Positions 33,762 through 42,450 of a stretch of DNA of 64,000 bases are shown here, piece after piece. A program made the position numbers and the translations under genes. Source of the DNA: Chitinophaga ginsengisegetis. Its GTDB lineage: Bacteria; Bacteroidota; Bacteroidia; Chitinophagales; Chitinophagaceae. The stretch spans positions 806,001 through 870,000 of the forward strand of contig NZ_FUZZ01000002.1 in the NCBI RefSeq assembly GCF_900168065.1, written 5' to 3'. Each line of letters begins with the position of its first letter. Position 1 is the stretch's first letter. Below the pieces are notes generated by a model. The model saw only the letters and a program-made list of their open reading frames with translations, did no database searches and was not told where the DNA came from.

Positions 33762-33928
33762 AATTGAGGTTTATATTGTTTTAAAAATGAATGATGACAA
33801 TACTTAGGATACGTTTGCATTCCAAATATATATAATTTTTCCCATTACATAGCGTAATCAGTATTAGCCCCAAAAGAATGCGTATTCCTACGGTTTTAAA
33901 AAAAGTTTCAACATTTCTGTTGCTAATA

Positions 33929-33959
33929 TTTGGATATTCAGCGCATTATATTACCTTTG
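33929..33959 (+). promoter_or_regulatory. promoter of the SRP RNA gene
   Basis: TTTG (33929-33932), a 19-bp spacer and TACCTTTG (33952-33959) match the Bacteroidota consensus exactly. Transcription would start about 5 bp later, at the base of the SRP RNA stem. Confidence 0.85.
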
Positions 33960-33964
33960 CAACC

Positions 33965-34068
33965 GGCAAGTCTTATACGACCAGCTCCTACTGAACTCCC
34001 CCAGGACAGGAATGTAGCAAGGGTAGGTGGTTGTAGCGGTGCGATATAAGTAACTTGCCTTTTTTTTC
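33965..34068 (+). ncRNA. ffs: signal recognition particle RNA (bacterial small type)
   Basis: About 100 nt. The ends pair (GGCAAGT 33965-33971 with ACTTGCC 34053-34059) and a T8 run follows. The apical hairpin carries the SRP signature: CCC-CAGG-ACA-GGAA-UGU-AGCA, that is a GGAA tetraloop on a 3-bp stem and the CAGG/AGCA symmetric loop bound by Ffh. This matches the E. coli 4.5S RNA tip position by position. A consensus promoter precedes it. Confidence 0.92.
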
Positions 34069-34185
34069 TTTTTTTATTGTCATTAGTTGCTTGTCAATAG
34101 TATCTGGTTGCTATTTTCTCCACCTCTTTCACTAATGACAGCTTCTCCTCAAATGTTCATTTCCTGACAACTAATTTATCATAGT

Positions 34186-34836
34186 ATGAAATTCTTTATC
34201 GATACGGCTAATCTGGCGCAAATCAAAGAAGCTCACGATCTTGGCGTTCTGGACGGCGTAACCACCAACCCTTCCCTGATGGCTAAAGAAGGCATCAAGG
34301 GTGAAGCTGCAATTATCAAACATTACGAAGATATCTGCGAAATAGTAGATGGTGATGTGAGTGCAGAAGTATTATCTACTGATTTTAAATCTATCATTGA
34401 AGAAGGTAAGAAACTGGCTGCTATCCACCCGAACATCGTGGTGAAAGTACCTATGATCAAAGACGGCGTAAAAGCCATCAAATGGTTTACCGACAATGGT
34501 ATCAGAACCAACTGTACGCTGGTGTTCTCTGCCGGTCAGGCTATCCTGGCTGCAAAAGCAGGCGCAGCTTACGTTTCCCCATTCATTGGCCGTATTGACG
34601 ACACCAACTGGGATGGCGTGGAACTGATCGCACAAATTGCACAGATCTACAGCTTACAGGGTTACAAAACTGAAATCCTGGCCGCTTCTATCCGTAGCGC
34701 ACTCCACATTGTAAAATGTGCTGAAGTAGGCGCCGACGTATGTACCTGCCCGTTAGAATCTATTCTCGGTCTGCTGAAACATCCGTTAACTGATATCGGC
34801 CTGGCTAAGTTCCTGGAAGACGCAAAGAAAATGTAG
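34186..34836 (+). CDS. transaldolase / fructose-6-phosphate aldolase family (TalC-like)
   Basis: A 216-aa small transaldolase. Key features are MKFFIDTANLAQIKEA, DGVTTNPSLMAKEG, the Schiff-base lysine in NIVVKVPMIKDG, TNCTLVFSAGQAILAA and the phosphate-site region AASIRSALHIVKCAEVGADVCTCPLE. It acts in the non-oxidative pentose phosphate pathway or as an F6P aldolase; the family does not separate these reliably. It lies downstream of the SRP RNA gene but after its terminator. Confidence 0.92.
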   Translation: MKFFIDTANLAQIKEAHDLGVLDGVTTNPSLMAKEGIKGEAAIIKHYEDICEIVDGDVSAEVLSTDFKSIIEEGKKLAAIHPNIVVKVPMIKDGVKAIKWFTDNGIRTNCTLVFSAGQAILAAKAGAAYVSPFIGRIDDTNWDGVELIAQIAQIYSLQGYKTEILAASIRSALHIVKCAEVGADVCTCPLESILGLLKHPLTDIGLAKFLEDAKKM

Positions 34837-34860
34837 TCTCAATATTTTTTAGATGGTGTA

Positions 34861-34896
34861 TCCCCGGTGCAGTAATTGCGCCGGGGATTTTTTTTA
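34861..34896 (+). terminator. terminator of the transaldolase gene
   Basis: Stem TCCCCGGTGC / GCGCCGGGGA (one wobble) followed by eight T. Confidence 0.85.
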
Positions 34897-35009
34897 TCCA
34901 ACACCCTGATATTTTTCCCTCCGGGAGATGATCATGTTTTGTTGGAGAATTTATCTAAATTCAGTGCTTATATCCACGTAAACCCGGTAACATACTAAAC
35001 GAAAAGCTA

Positions 35010-36503
35010 ATGGGAAAATACATTCTTTCGCTGGATCAGGGCACCACCAGCTCCCGCGCCATTATTTTTGACCATGATGGCAGCATCAAAGCAGTTGCCC
35101 AGAAAGAATTCAAACAGATATTCCCGCAACCCGGCTGGGTAGAACACGATGCTATGGAAATCTGGACTTCACAAGCCAGCGTGGCAGCAGAAGCCATCCT
35201 TAAATTAAGAGTAACCGGTGAAAGCATCGCCGCCATTGGTATCACCAACCAACGCGAAACCACCATTGTGTGGGATAAACGGACCGGCAAACCTATACAC
35301 AATGCGATTGTATGGCAAGACAGGCGCACCGCCGCCTATTGTGATTCCCTCATCAAAGAAGGAAAAGAACAACTCGTCAAAGATAAAACAGGTCTTCGTA
35401 TAGATGCCTATTTCTCCGGCACCAAAATAAAGTGGATCCTGGACAACGTTCCCGATGCACGCAGAAAAGCAGAAAACGGGGAACTCGCCTTTGGTACCGT
35501 CGACAGCTGGCTGGTATGGAATTTCTCCAACGGCAAACTCCACATTACTGATGTGAGTAACGCCTCCCGCACCTTGCTGTTTAATATCCACGACATGCAT
35601 TGGGACAACGAACTGCTTGCCCTCTTCGATATTCCCGCATCCATGCTGCCGGAAGTAAAACAGTCCAGCGAAGTATATGGCTACTCAGAGGCCAATCTTA
35701 CTCCCTACCGCATTCCCATTGCCGGTATTGCCGGCGACCAGCAGGCGGCCCTCTTCGGGCAGTTATGCACACAGCCCGGCATGTTAAAAAACACCTATGG
35801 CACCGGTTGTTTTATGGTATTGAATACCGGCGATAAGCCCATTCCTTCCAAAAACAACCTGTTAACCACCGTGGCCTGGAAAATAAATGGCAAAACCACT
35901 TACGCATTAGAAGGCAGTATTTTCATTGGCGGCGCCGTAGTACAATGGCTCCGTGATGGTCTTGGCATCATCCGCCACTCTGCTGATGTGGAAAAACTCG
36001 CCGCTACTGTACCTCACAGTGATGGCGTATACCTGGTACCGGCATTTGCAGGTCTTGGTGCGCCTTACTGGAACCAGCATGCACGCGGCACAATGGTGGG
36101 CCTGACCCGTGGTTCCACTGCCGCACATATTGCACGCGCAGCCCTCGACAGCATCGCCTTCCAGACAATGGATGTGATGAAAGCAATGGAAGCAGACGCC
36201 GGTATGCCCATCACCGAACTCAGAGTAGATGGCGGCGCCACAAAAAATAACCTGCTTATGCAGTTCCAGGCCGACCTGCTCAATGTCAGGGTAGTACGCC
36301 CCACCATCACGGAAACTACCGCACTGGGGGCCGCCTATCTCGCCGGACTCGCCATCGGCTTCTGGGACAGCATCGAAACCATTGCGCAGCAATGGAAAAT
36401 AGATGCCACTTTCGACGCGGCAATGGAGCCCGCGGAAAACGAACGGCTGCGCAAGGAATGGAAACGCGCCATCCGGGCAGCGCAGGCATGGACCGAAGAA
36501 TAA
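35010..36503 (+). CDS. glpK: glycerol kinase
   Basis: A 497-aa FGGY kinase converting glycerol to glycerol-3-phosphate. Signature blocks: [18 protein letters not shown], the substrate loop [45 protein letters not shown] and the FGGY signature [20 protein letters not shown]. It is followed 34 bp later by the glycerol channel glpF, so uptake and trapping are encoded together. No glpD is in the window. Confidence 0.97.
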   Translation: MGKYILSLDQGTTSSRAIIFDHDGSIKAVAQKEFKQIFPQPGWVEHDAMEIWTSQASVAAEAILKLRVTGESIAAIGITNQRETTIVWDKRTGKPIHNAIVWQDRRTAAYCDSLIKEGKEQLVKDKTGLRIDAYFSGTKIKWILDNVPDARRKAENGELAFGTVDSWLVWNFSNGKLHITDVSNASRTLLFNIHDMHWDNELLALFDIPASMLPEVKQSSEVYGYSEANLTPYRIPIAGIAGDQQAALFGQLCTQPGMLKNTYGTGCFMVLNTGDKPIPSKNNLLTTVAWKINGKTTYALEGSIFIGGAVVQWLRDGLGIIRHSADVEKLAATVPHSDGVYLVPAFAGLGAPYWNQHARGTMVGLTRGSTAAHIARAALDSIAFQTMDVMKAMEADAGMPITELRVDGGATKNNLLMQFQADLLNVRVVRPTITETTALGAAYLAGLAIGFWDSIETIAQQWKIDATFDAAMEPAENERLRKEWKRAIRAAQAWTEE

Positions 36504-36537
36504 ATTTATCCACGTTTATCAATATTCATTTCAGCTT

Positions 36538-37248
36538 ATGTCACCTTATTTAGCAGAACTAATCGGCACCGCATTCCTCATCGTACTGGGCGATGGCGTA
36601 GTGGCCAGTGTGATCCTCAACAAATCCAAAGGCAACCAGGGCGGCTGGATCGTTATCACCCTGGGATGGGGCATGGCCGTATTCATTGGTGTATATGCCA
36701 CCGCTAAATACAGCGGTGCCCACCTCAACCCTGCCGTTACCTTTTCACAGGCGTTGCAGGGGAAATTCCCCTGGGAAGAAGTGCCTGCCTATGTAGCCGC
36801 CCAATTGGCCGGTGCTATGCTGGGCGCCTTCCTGGTGTGGCTCACCTACAAAAAACACTTTGATGAAACGCCCGATGCCGACACCAAACTGGGCGTGTTC
36901 TGCACCATTCCGGCCATCCGCAATCCGAAGTACAACTTCCTCACGGAGTTCATTGCCACTATGGTATTCATCCTGGCTATTTCTTATATCACCGGCCCTA
37001 CCGCCGGCATCGGCTCGCTTGATGCCCTGCCTGTAGCCTTCGTGGTGCTGGCTATCGGCTTGTCGCTCGGCGGCCCCACGGGTTATGCCATCAACCCGGC
37101 GCGTGATCTGGGGCCACGGCTTATGCACTTCCTCCTGCCTATTCCCGGCAAACGCAACAGCGACTGGAGCTATGCGTGGATCCCTGTTCTCGGCCCGCTG
37201 GCAGGTGCAGCAGCGGCGGCGTTCCTGTATCAATACTGGCTGCATTAA
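36538..37248 (+). CDS. glpF: glycerol facilitator (aquaglyceroporin)
   Basis: A 236-aa MIP channel with six membrane helices and two NPA half-helices, AHLNPAVTF (about 63) and INPARDLGPR (about 185). The Asp after the second NPA motif (NPARD) is the classical mark of glycerol-permeable channels. It is paired with glpK. An upstream in-frame ATG exists inside glpK but the ATG at 36538 fits the family start (SPYLAELIGTAFLIVLGDG). Confidence 0.95.
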   Translation: MSPYLAELIGTAFLIVLGDGVVASVILNKSKGNQGGWIVITLGWGMAVFIGVYATAKYSGAHLNPAVTFSQALQGKFPWEEVPAYVAAQLAGAMLGAFLVWLTYKKHFDETPDADTKLGVFCTIPAIRNPKYNFLTEFIATMVFILAISYITGPTAGIGSLDALPVAFVVLAIGLSLGGPTGYAINPARDLGPRLMHFLLPIPGKRNSDWSYAWIPVLGPLAGAAAAAFLYQYWLH

Positions 37249-37288
37249 GTGCGGAGGTTGTTGCGAAGGTTATCGCGGAGGTTGTCTT

Positions 37289-37362
37289 GGTACCCTGATT
37301 ACGCTGATTTTACTGATTGACTTTTTGTGATTATGAGGGATTTTTGGAAGATTTGGGGAGAT
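37289..37362 (-). repeat. inverted copy of the ~75-bp repeat
   Basis: Begins GGTACCCTGATTACGCTGAT and ends in AGATTTGGGGAGATT; its reverse complement aligns along its whole length with the direct copies at 37.7-38.2 kb. Confidence 0.75.
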
Positions 37363-37618
37363 TGACGGGGATAACTGGGATATTTAAAGATTGACGGTGA
37401 GATACTTAGCTTATACTTTGCGGATGCTTTGCACATGCTTGATACATACTTAGCACATGCTTAATACATGGAGATAACACGGAGGTGATGTGGAGGGGAT
37501 GTGGACTTGATCTGAAGACCCTTTATCACAGGGCATTACAGAGGAAAGAAGGTAGGCTGGTTATTCATGGGGGAGCTATATAAGTGAACCGGTGTCCTGG
37601 TTAATTGATGAAAGTAAG

Positions 37619-37646
37619 TGAGCGGCATTGCTGCTCATCTTTTTTA
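37619..37646 (+). terminator. orphan intrinsic terminator
   Basis: Stem TGAGCGGCA / TGCTGCTCA (one G-U pair) followed by a T-rich run. It lies 370 bp after glpF, so it may end a long glpF 3' UTR or an unseen small RNA. Confidence 0.6.
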
Positions 37647-37689
37647 ATTATTGAAGAAATAATGATGGTAAAAGCCTTCTAATTTTAGT

Positions 37690-38198
37690 AAATCTTCCGG
37701 AAATCCTTCAAAAATCAAAAATAAACCAATTCTCCGGAGACAGGAATTACAATCTGGTCAAGGCATAAATCTCCTCAAATCTTCCAAAAAACTCCTGTAA
37801 TACCAAAAGCTAATCAGTAAAATCAACCAGGTAATAGTCACAGGGCAACACGCTATCCATCCGTCTTCCAAATCTTCTATAAAATCTCCTGTAATCACAA
37901 AAAGCCAATTGGTAAAATAAGCGTTGCAGGATCATCTTCGCTCTCTTAAAATCTCCCTATCTTCCAAAAATCCTTCCCATAATCACCAAAAACCAATCCG
38001 TAAAATCAGCCTAATCAGGGTACCAGAAAAGCCTCCGCTCTCTTCAATCTTCCAAAATCTTCCGAAAATCCCTCATAATCGCAAAAAGCTAATCAGCAAA
38101 ATCAGTGGCCCATGACGATCTTCACGCTCTTCGCTCCCACCAATCTCCCAAAATCACAAAAGGCCAATCCGTAAAATCAGCCTAATCAGGGTACCAGG
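37690..38198 (+). repeat. array of diverged ~75-bp direct repeats
   Basis: Copies at about 37690-37735 (degraded), 37768-37845, 37862-37920, 37949-38026, 38044-38106 and 38139-38198. The consensus runs from AATCTTCCAAAAATC through TAATCACAAAAAGCCAATC to CCTAATCAGGGTACCAG. A 34-bp block is identical in two copies (37993-38026 and 38164-38197). Unit spacing is irregular and there are no spacers of constant length, so this is not a CRISPR array. Confidence 0.75.
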
Positions 38199-38262
38199 AC
38201 AACCTACGCGACAATCTCCCACTAATCTTCTTCTATAGTTTCATTTTTTTCTGAAAGTTTCG

Positions 38263-38270
38263 TAACTTTG
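38263..38270 (+). promoter_or_regulatory. -7 promoter box of the NDH-2 gene
   Basis: TAACTTTG is a perfect TAnnTTTG match, 110 bp upstream of the ATG. Confidence 0.45.
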
Positions 38271-38380
38271 AGAATCTTTAACAACGGTACACCGTTTGCC
38301 AAAAAAACTCCCGGATTCCGTGGTTACTGACAGAGGTTACCATATCATCGCAATTGCGGCAACATATAAAATGACGAATT

Positions 38381-39694
38381 ATGATTCAGCCCAACATCCC
38401 GGAAACAACACAACCGCGAATCGTTATAGTAGGTGGCGGATTCGGCGGCGTAAATCTTGCCAAACAACTTAAACATGCACCCGTACAGGTAGTACTGCTC
38501 GACCGGAACAACTACCACCTGTTTCAACCGCTGCTATACCAGGTATCTACCGCCGGCCTGGAACCAGACAGCATCGCCTTCCCGCTGCGCGGCATCTTCA
38601 GAAAACAGCGTAACCTTGTATTCCGCATGGCGGAAGTTACAGGCATCCGCTCTGCAGAAAATATACTGGAAACCGGTATCGGTGAAATACATTACGACTA
38701 TCTCGTTTTCGCCACCGGCAGCAACACCAACTTCTTCGGAAATAAAGATATTGAAGACAATGCCATTGGCATGAAATCCCTCATAGAAGCCGTACAAATC
38801 AGGAACTATGTGGTGAAACAATTTGAAGAAAGCCTGCTGCTGCAAAACCCCGAAGAAATAAAACCAAAGCTCAATTTCGTAATGGTAGGCGGTGGCCCTA
38901 CCGGCGTGGAACTGGCCGGCGCTTTTGCAGAACTCCGCAAATACATCATGCCGAAAGACTATCCCACCCTGCCCCAGTCGTTAATGAATGTATATCTCAT
39001 TGAAGCAGGCCCAAAAGTATTGCCCTCCTTCAGCGAAAAAACATCGCAGCAAACACTGGAAGCCCTTCAGGAAATCGGCGTCCGCGTATTAACCAATACC
39101 GGCGTAAAAGAATACGACGGCAAAACCGTTACCCTCAGTACCGGGGAACTGATCCAAACACAATCACTCCTCTGGTCTGCCGGCGTAAAAGGCATCCCGG
39201 TAAAAGGTATCCCGGCAGACATTATCCTGCCAAACGGCCGTATCATCGTAAATGAATTAAACCAGGTCAAAGGATTTACCAACATTTATGCGATTGGCGA
39301 TATTGCCCAGATGACCAATGATCCCCGCTTCCCCAAAGGCTATCCGATGGTGGCACAGGTAGCCATTCAACAAGGCAAAAATGTAGCGCACAACCTGATG
39401 CTTTCAATGGAAAACAAACCTATGAAAGGATTTAATTATAAAGATCTCGGCAGCATGGCTACCATTGGCCGCAACAGGGCGGTAGCTGAATTTGCCGGTA
39501 TGCGCATGAGCGGCTACCTCGCATGGATAGCGTGGATGATCGTACACCTTCTCAGCCTGCTGGGATTCAGAAATAAACTGGTGGTATTCATCAACTGGTT
39601 CTACCGGTACTTCACCTACGAAAGAGGCACCCGCATCATCATCAAACGCGGCGCCGCCAATATTGTTAAACTACGCCAAAGCATCGGCGCATAA
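38381..39694 (+). CDS. ndh: type II NADH dehydrogenase (NDH-2)
   Basis: A 437-aa FAD enzyme that oxidises NADH and reduces menaquinone without proton pumping. The FAD Rossmann motif IVIVGGGFGGVNLAKQL is at about 14-30, the quinone/FAD region LFQPLLYQVSTAGLEPDSI follows, the NADH site is VMVGGGPTGVELAGAFAEL and the late FAD motif is NIYAIGDIAQM. The C-terminal hydrophobic segment (about 375-410, YLAWIAWMIVHLLSLLGF) is probably the membrane anchor. It stands alone between the repeat array and a strong terminator. Confidence 0.93.
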   Translation: MIQPNIPETTQPRIVIVGGGFGGVNLAKQLKHAPVQVVLLDRNNYHLFQPLLYQVSTAGLEPDSIAFPLRGIFRKQRNLVFRMAEVTGIRSAENILETGIGEIHYDYLVFATGSNTNFFGNKDIEDNAIGMKSLIEAVQIRNYVVKQFEESLLLQNPEEIKPKLNFVMVGGGPTGVELAGAFAELRKYIMPKDYPTLPQSLMNVYLIEAGPKVLPSFSEKTSQQTLEALQEIGVRVLTNTGVKEYDGKTVTLSTGELIQTQSLLWSAGVKGIPVKGIPADIILPNGRIIVNELNQVKGFTNIYAIGDIAQMTNDPRFPKGYPMVAQVAIQQGKNVAHNLMLSMENKPMKGFNYKDLGSMATIGRNRAVAEFAGMRMSGYLAWIAWMIVHLLSLLGFRNKLVVFINWFYRYFTYERGTRIIIKRGAANIVKLRQSIGA

Positions 39695-39697
39695 ATA

Positions 39698-39742
39698 AAA
39701 AGCAACAGGGAGATGAATGATTTCATCTCCCTGTTGCTTTTT
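39698..39742. terminator. bidirectional terminator between NDH-2 and T9SS plug genes
   Basis: A perfect stem of about 19 bp around a 4-nt loop, with A and T runs on either side. Confidence 0.9.
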
Positions 39743-39751
39743 ATATACTCC

Positions 39752-41044
39752 TTACTTACGGTTCAGGATCGAATTCAATGTAATTGAAGACACCAGCTCA
39801 TCAGACCTTCCTCCCAGCGCCCGGTAGTACAACAAAATAGTATAGTTGTTCTCCGTTTCCCAATGATCGCCTTCCGTCATATCCGTACTGAATTTTGCAT
39901 TGGGTGTGGTTTTATCTACCATGCCGTAAATATAATTATAGTAGCCCTGCTTCAGAAAAATAGTGCCTTCATAAGCACGACTGGCCCCATTATACGTAAG
40001 CTTGTTCGAGTTGTTCAGCTCATAATTGGTAAACTCTCCAAAGATATACATCTCATAACCCGCATAAGGTTCCGGCGCTCCAAATGAAAAATGTACAGAC
40101 GCATAATCCCCTTCAAAATTAGGATCATAATCATCCAGCGTAGCCAGGTAATATTTTCCGTTGATATCTTTGATAAACTGATACTGCTTATCTGCCCGCT
40201 CCTGGTCCATTACCGCAAATACATCTGTACTGTTGCTATGATACTCTGAACGCTGTACTCTTTCGGTTTGCAGCCGGAAACTACGCAGGTCAATCCAGCG
40301 ATACTCTTTACCGGCGGGCATTATACAGTCCTGTTCCGCATTGTATTTTAAAATGTTGCCGTTAATAAACTGCGGCTTCAATTTGGTGAGTGCATTATCC
40401 CAGCGATAGTTCTGCAGCACCACTACTTTGATTTGGTCAAACGGGTTCTGGATATTCAGGGCGCCGGTGTTCACTTCAAAGTTGATCTTCTGGTGTGTAC
40501 GGAAAAGTTTAGGGGCAATAGGTTGCTGGATAAACCCGGTTATCCCGGCTTTATTTTCCACCACAAACATCCGGCGGGTAAATGCCAGCTGAGAGGTATC
40601 ACTATCCAGGTAAACCTTCAACAGGTAGTTGCCCGATTTTACGGGGTAGCTATTGGTGCCCGGCAGCTGCACACTGTAATGGGTATAACGCTGCAGCGAT
40701 ACACTGGATAACTTGTAATTCAGGATCCTGGTTTCTGAAAATCCCCGCATATAATCAAACTGGTTTACCTGGGCAGGCGTCCAGTCGGCGTTGCAAAGCA
40801 CAAAAGAATAATAGTAGTTCTTCACATCGTTATCCAGGTCGTCGAACGACAGTTCCAGTTTTTCTCCGGTACCAATTGTATACATGGGTAAGCTCAACGG
40901 ATCGCCGCTCTGGTTAAACTTCACGGATTTGATGTTGTTGTAGTATACATGGTCCGGAGTAATAACATTCACTTGTGCCGAAGTGCTGTTGTTAAACAAA
41001 CAGGAAACAAGAGCTATTGTAAAAATTAATGCTGCTATACGCAT
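39752..41044 (-). CDS. DUF5103 / type IX secretion system plug-like protein
   Basis: A 430-aa exported protein with signal peptide 1-23 (ALVSCLFNNSTSAQ). The N-terminal domain (VITPDHVYYNNIKSVKFNQSGDPLSLP) and YYYSFVLCNADWTPAQVNQFDYMRGFSE are the DUF5103 signature; Pfam calls this family the T9SS plug protein after the Flavobacterium Plug that closes the SprA translocon from the periplasmic side. The role here is by homology. Its 5' end faces the LolC/E-like gene across a heptad-unit inverted repeat. Confidence 0.87.
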   Translation of the reverse strand: MRIAALIFTIALVSCLFNNSTSAQVNVITPDHVYYNNIKSVKFNQSGDPLSLPMYTIGTGEKLELSFDDLDNDVKNYYYSFVLCNADWTPAQVNQFDYMRGFSETRILNYKLSSVSLQRYTHYSVQLPGTNSYPVKSGNYLLKVYLDSDTSQLAFTRRMFVVENKAGITGFIQQPIAPKLFRTHQKINFEVNTGALNIQNPFDQIKVVVLQNYRWDNALTKLKPQFINGNILKYNAEQDCIMPAGKEYRWIDLRSFRLQTERVQRSEYHSNSTDVFAVMDQERADKQYQFIKDINGKYYLATLDDYDPNFEGDYASVHFSFGAPEPYAGYEMYIFGEFTNYELNNSNKLTYNGASRAYEGTIFLKQGYYNYIYGMVDKTTPNAKFSTDMTEGDHWETENNYTILLYYRALGGRSDELVSSITLNSILNRK

Positions 41045-41073
41045 ACGAGGTAATTGATAGTATTCAAGTTACG

Positions 41074-41202
41074 ATTAAAAGCGGAAAGCTGAAAGCCAAA
41101 AGCCAGGTAGCAAATGATCCCGGCGAAGATAGAATATTTATCCCGCCCAATTACCCGTTGGCATCCCTTTTTGCTTTATGCTTTGCACTTTCAGCTTTTC
41201 CC
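41074..41202. repeat. heptad-unit inverted repeat H2
   Basis: Left arm ATTAAAA, GCGGAAA, GCTGAAA, GCCAAAA, GCCAGGT (41074-41108); right arm TTTTTGC, TTTATGC, TTTGCAC, TTTCAGC, TTTTCCC (41168-41202). Both arms keep a strict 7-bp register and are inverted complements at unit level. It occupies the divergent region between the plug-like gene and the permease gene and overlaps the permease promoter. Confidence 0.7.
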
Positions 41203-41210
41203 TATATTTG
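41203..41210 (+). promoter_or_regulatory. -7 promoter box abutting the permease start
   Basis: TATATTTG ends 4 bp before the ATG at 41215, implying a leaderless mRNA. A TTTG lies 17 bp upstream (41182-41185) inside repeat H2. Confidence 0.55.
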
Positions 41211-41214
41211 TTCC

Positions 41215-42450
41215 ATGCGTTTATCATTTTTTATTGCCAGACGGATTGCTTTCAATAAGGGATCTTCTTTCTCAAAATTCATTATCAATATCGCAGTAGC
41301 CGCTACTGCGATCAGCGTAGCGGTAATGATCCTGGCAACAGCGCTGGTAAACGGCTTTCAGCAGGTGATCCAGGAGAAGATCTTCAGCTTCTGGGGACAT
41401 ATTCATATCAATGAATACCAGCCCAATGCCGGTCCGCTTACAGAAGAAATCCCCTTCTACAGCCGCAAAAGCCTGATAGATAGCATCAAAACATCACCCG
41501 GTATTAAAACCATCAGCAATTACGCTACCAAATCTGCCATCATTAAATCCGAGAAGGAAATAGATGGCGTCATCTTCAAAGGAATAGACCAGGGATACGA
41601 CTGGCCGCAGCTGAAACGCTTCCTCCAGGCAGGCAAACTGCTACAGTTTAACGACAGCTCCTATGCACCGGAAATTATGATCTCCGAATACATGGCCAAA
41701 GAATTGCAGCTGAAAGTAAATGACAAAGCCATTATCTATTTTATACAGGGAGGCGGATTACCACCCCGGGCCCGCAAACTAACGGTAACGGGCATATTCA
41801 AAACCGGTATCGAGGAATATGATAAAACCTATGTGATCGGCGATCTTAACCTGGTACGCAAACTCAACGACTGGGACCCCGACCAGGTAGGCGGCTTCGA
41901 GATATCCATCAATAACTACCGCAACATGGATTCCACAGCGCGGTACATGGATAACAACGTATTGCCGGACCAATTATTCACCCGCACCATCCGGGATATT
42001 TATCCGAATATTTTCGACTGGCTGCAACTGCAAAACCAGAATGAACTGATCATCATCGTTATTATGACGATAGTTGCCATCATTAACATGATCACGGCTA
42101 TTCTCATTCTCATCCTGGAACGTACCAACATGATAGGCATTGCCAAAGCGCTCGGTATGCGCAACTGGGATATCCAGAAAGTATTTGTATACCAGGCGGC
42201 TTATATTGTTATACTGGGAATACTGATCGGCGATTTCTTCGGACTGGGCATTGCTTTCCTTCAGCAGGCCACCGGCATTTTCAAGCTGCCGGAAGAATCC
42301 TATTACATGTCGGTAGCAGCAGTATCCCTTCACTGGGTAGATATTGTACTGATCAACGTGGGCACTTTTCTTATATGCACAGTGATACTGCAAATCCCGG
42401 CCAGGATCATCCGGCGTATTACACCTGTGAAGGCTATCCAGTTTAAATAG
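41215..42450 (+). CDS. FtsX-like ABC permease (LolC/LolE type)
   Basis: A 411-aa permease: first helix about 25-48 (FIINIAVAATAISVAVMILA), a large periplasmic MacB-like domain (about 60-270) and three C-terminal helices (IIVIMTIVAIINMITAILILI; AYIVILGILIGDFFGLGIAF; VLINVGTFLICTVILQIPA). LolC/E complexes extract lipoproteins from the inner membrane. The frame is open upstream to 41029, but that segment is the heptad repeat, and the ATG at 41215 follows a good -7 box. Its ATPase may be the LolD-like protein at 24.3 kb. Confidence 0.9.
   Translation: MRLSFFIARRIAFNKGSSFSKFIINIAVAATAISVAVMILATALVNGFQQVIQEKIFSFWGHIHINEYQPNAGPLTEEIPFYSRKSLIDSIKTSPGIKTISNYATKSAIIKSEKEIDGVIFKGIDQGYDWPQLKRFLQAGKLLQFNDSSYAPEIMISEYMAKELQLKVNDKAIIYFIQGGGLPPRARKLTVTGIFKTGIEEYDKTYVIGDLNLVRKLNDWDPDQVGGFEISINNYRNMDSTARYMDNNVLPDQLFTRTIRDIYPNIFDWLQLQNQNELIIIVIMTIVAIINMITAILILILERTNMIGIAKALGMRNWDIQKVFVYQAAYIVILGILIGDFFGLGIAFLQQATGIFKLPEESYYMSVAAVSLHWVDIVLINVGTFLICTVILQIPARIIRRITPVKAIQFK

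Larger units (their letters stand above)
37249..38380. other. 1.1-kb gene-free region rich in repeats
   Basis: No credible gene is present. The left part holds one inverted copy of a ~75-bp repeat, two 17-bp direct repeats 22 bp apart (37431-37447, 37453-37469) and an orphan terminator at 37619-37646. The right part (37690-38198) holds about six more copies in direct orientation. The NDH-2 promoter follows at 38263. Confidence 0.75.

Noticed and set aside
37690-38198. Repeat array considered as CRISPR
   Set aside because: Repeats are diverged, of variable length and irregularly spaced, with no constant-length unique spacers and no cas genes.
41029-41214. N-terminal extension of the LolC/E-like permease by 62 codons
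   Set aside because: The extension translates the heptad-unit inverted repeat and runs across the promoter box; the family start MRLSFFIARRIA is at 41215.
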